From Acidocella sp. 35-58-6 (GTDB lineage: Bacteria; Pseudomonadota; Alphaproteobacteria; Acetobacterales; Acetobacteraceae): a stretch of 5,761 nt of DNA. Below the pieces are notes generated by a model. That model worked only from the letters and a program-made list of their open reading frames with translations, was not told where the DNA came from and made no database searches. The stretch lies in NCBI GenBank assembly GCA_002281005.1, contig NCFD01000096.1, positions 1-5,761 of the forward strand, in the 5' to 3' direction. Positions within the stretch are counted from its first letter, which is position 1. Each line of letters starts with the position of its first letter. Below are positions 5,453 through 5,761 of the stretch, in pieces. Made by a program: the position numbers and the translations under genes.

Positions 5453-5761
5453 ATGGATGAAGACTTACGCAAAGCAGCGCTTGATTACCATCGCTTTCCC
5501 CGCCCCGGCAAACTGGCCATCACCGCCACCAAGCGGATGGAAACCTCCCGTGACCTCGCGTTAGCTTACTCCCCCGGCGTGGCCGCCGCCTGCGATGCGA
5601 TTGTAGCCGATCCTGATTCTTCCTTTGATTACACCTCCCGCGCCAATCTGGTGGGCGTTATCACCAATGGCACGGCGGTATTGGGGCTGGGCAATATCGG
5701 TGCGTTGGCTGGTAAACCGGTGATGGAAGGTAAAGCCGTATTATTCAAAAAATTCGCCGGG
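5453..5761 (+). CDS. maeB: MaeB-type NADP-dependent malic enzyme (N-terminal part, cut by window edge)
   Basis: Malic enzyme decarboxylates malate to pyruvate with reduction of NADP+ in the cytosol. The first 103 residues are present. MaeB-type proteins are about 750 residues, with a malic enzyme half followed by a phosphotransacetylase-like half, neither of which can be judged here beyond the start. Visible motifs are [14 protein letters not shown] (10-23), [13 protein letters not shown] (35-47) with Tyr39 at the catalytic tyrosine position, [20 protein letters not shown] (64-83), and [16 protein letters not shown] (88-103) with Lys94 at the catalytic lysine position. The ATG at 5453 follows GGGAG (5441-5445) at 7 bases, a good ribosome binding site. 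The enzyme type (MaeB rather than the short single-domain form) is inferred from the N-terminus. Confidence 0.95.
   Translation, partial: MDEDLRKAALDYHRFPRPGKLAITATKRMETSRDLALAYSPGVAAACDAIVADPDSSFDYTSRANLVGVITNGTAVLGLGNIGALAGKPVMEGKAVLFKKFAG

Noticed and set aside
5200..5472. Minus-strand 90-residue open frame across the tRNA
   Set aside because: It runs through the whole tRNA-Leu gene and the maeB ribosome binding site and resembles no protein family.

Overview
The window reads as an ordinary chromosomal housekeeping stretch from an alphaproteobacterium, probably of the Acetobacteraceae. This is inferred from the character of the proteins: the GatB N-terminus ([15 protein letters not shown]), the RuvX N-terminus (MALFNL...PPGARLIGLDPGSK), an alphaproteobacterial-type GatC and a MaeB-type malic enzyme. 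No database search was possible, so the family-level call is moderate. Base composition is moderately GC-rich and looks even across the genes. I see no transposase, integrase, phage gene or CRISPR array.

Left part (1-2127, all minus strand): the gatC-gatA-gatB operon for the tRNA-dependent amidotransferase, which makes Gln-tRNA(Gln) and/or Asn-tRNA(Asn). The genes are packed head to tail with a 4-base ATGA overlap (gatC/gatA) and a 1-base TAATG overlap (gatA/gatB). gatB runs off the left edge. Diverging from gatC across a 47-base gap is ruvX/yqgF (plus strand), a RuvC-like nuclease-fold protein linked to 16S rRNA 5' maturation.

Middle (2655-5206, all minus strand, convergent with ruvX): transcription would run lipB (octanoyltransferase), then a gamma-glutamylcyclotransferase-like protein (ATGA overlap with lipB), then a luciferase-like flavin monooxygenase (29 bases on). 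After a 110-base gap come two very small genes with near-identical ribosome binding sites: an entericidin-family lipoprotein (54 aa) and a CsbD-family stress protein (60 aa). The entericidin gene is short enough to be missed by automatic callers.

Right part (5188-5761, plus strand): a complete tRNA-Leu with anticodon GAG and encoded CCA. Its best promoter candidate overlaps the start of lipB. After a 112-base gap comes the 5' end of maeB (NADP-dependent malic enzyme), cut by the right edge.

The genes serve translation (gatCAB, tRNA-Leu, ruvX), central metabolism and cofactor attachment (lipB, maeB), and probably redox or envelope stress (flavin monooxygenase, entericidin, CsbD). I found no clear undescribed system. 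The items most worth a second look are the entericidin-CsbD pair with its twin ribosome binding sites and upstream CAACG motifs, the tRNA promoter embedded in the lipB start, an 18-base exact repeat read in two different frames, and a substitution in a usually conserved RuvX motif.
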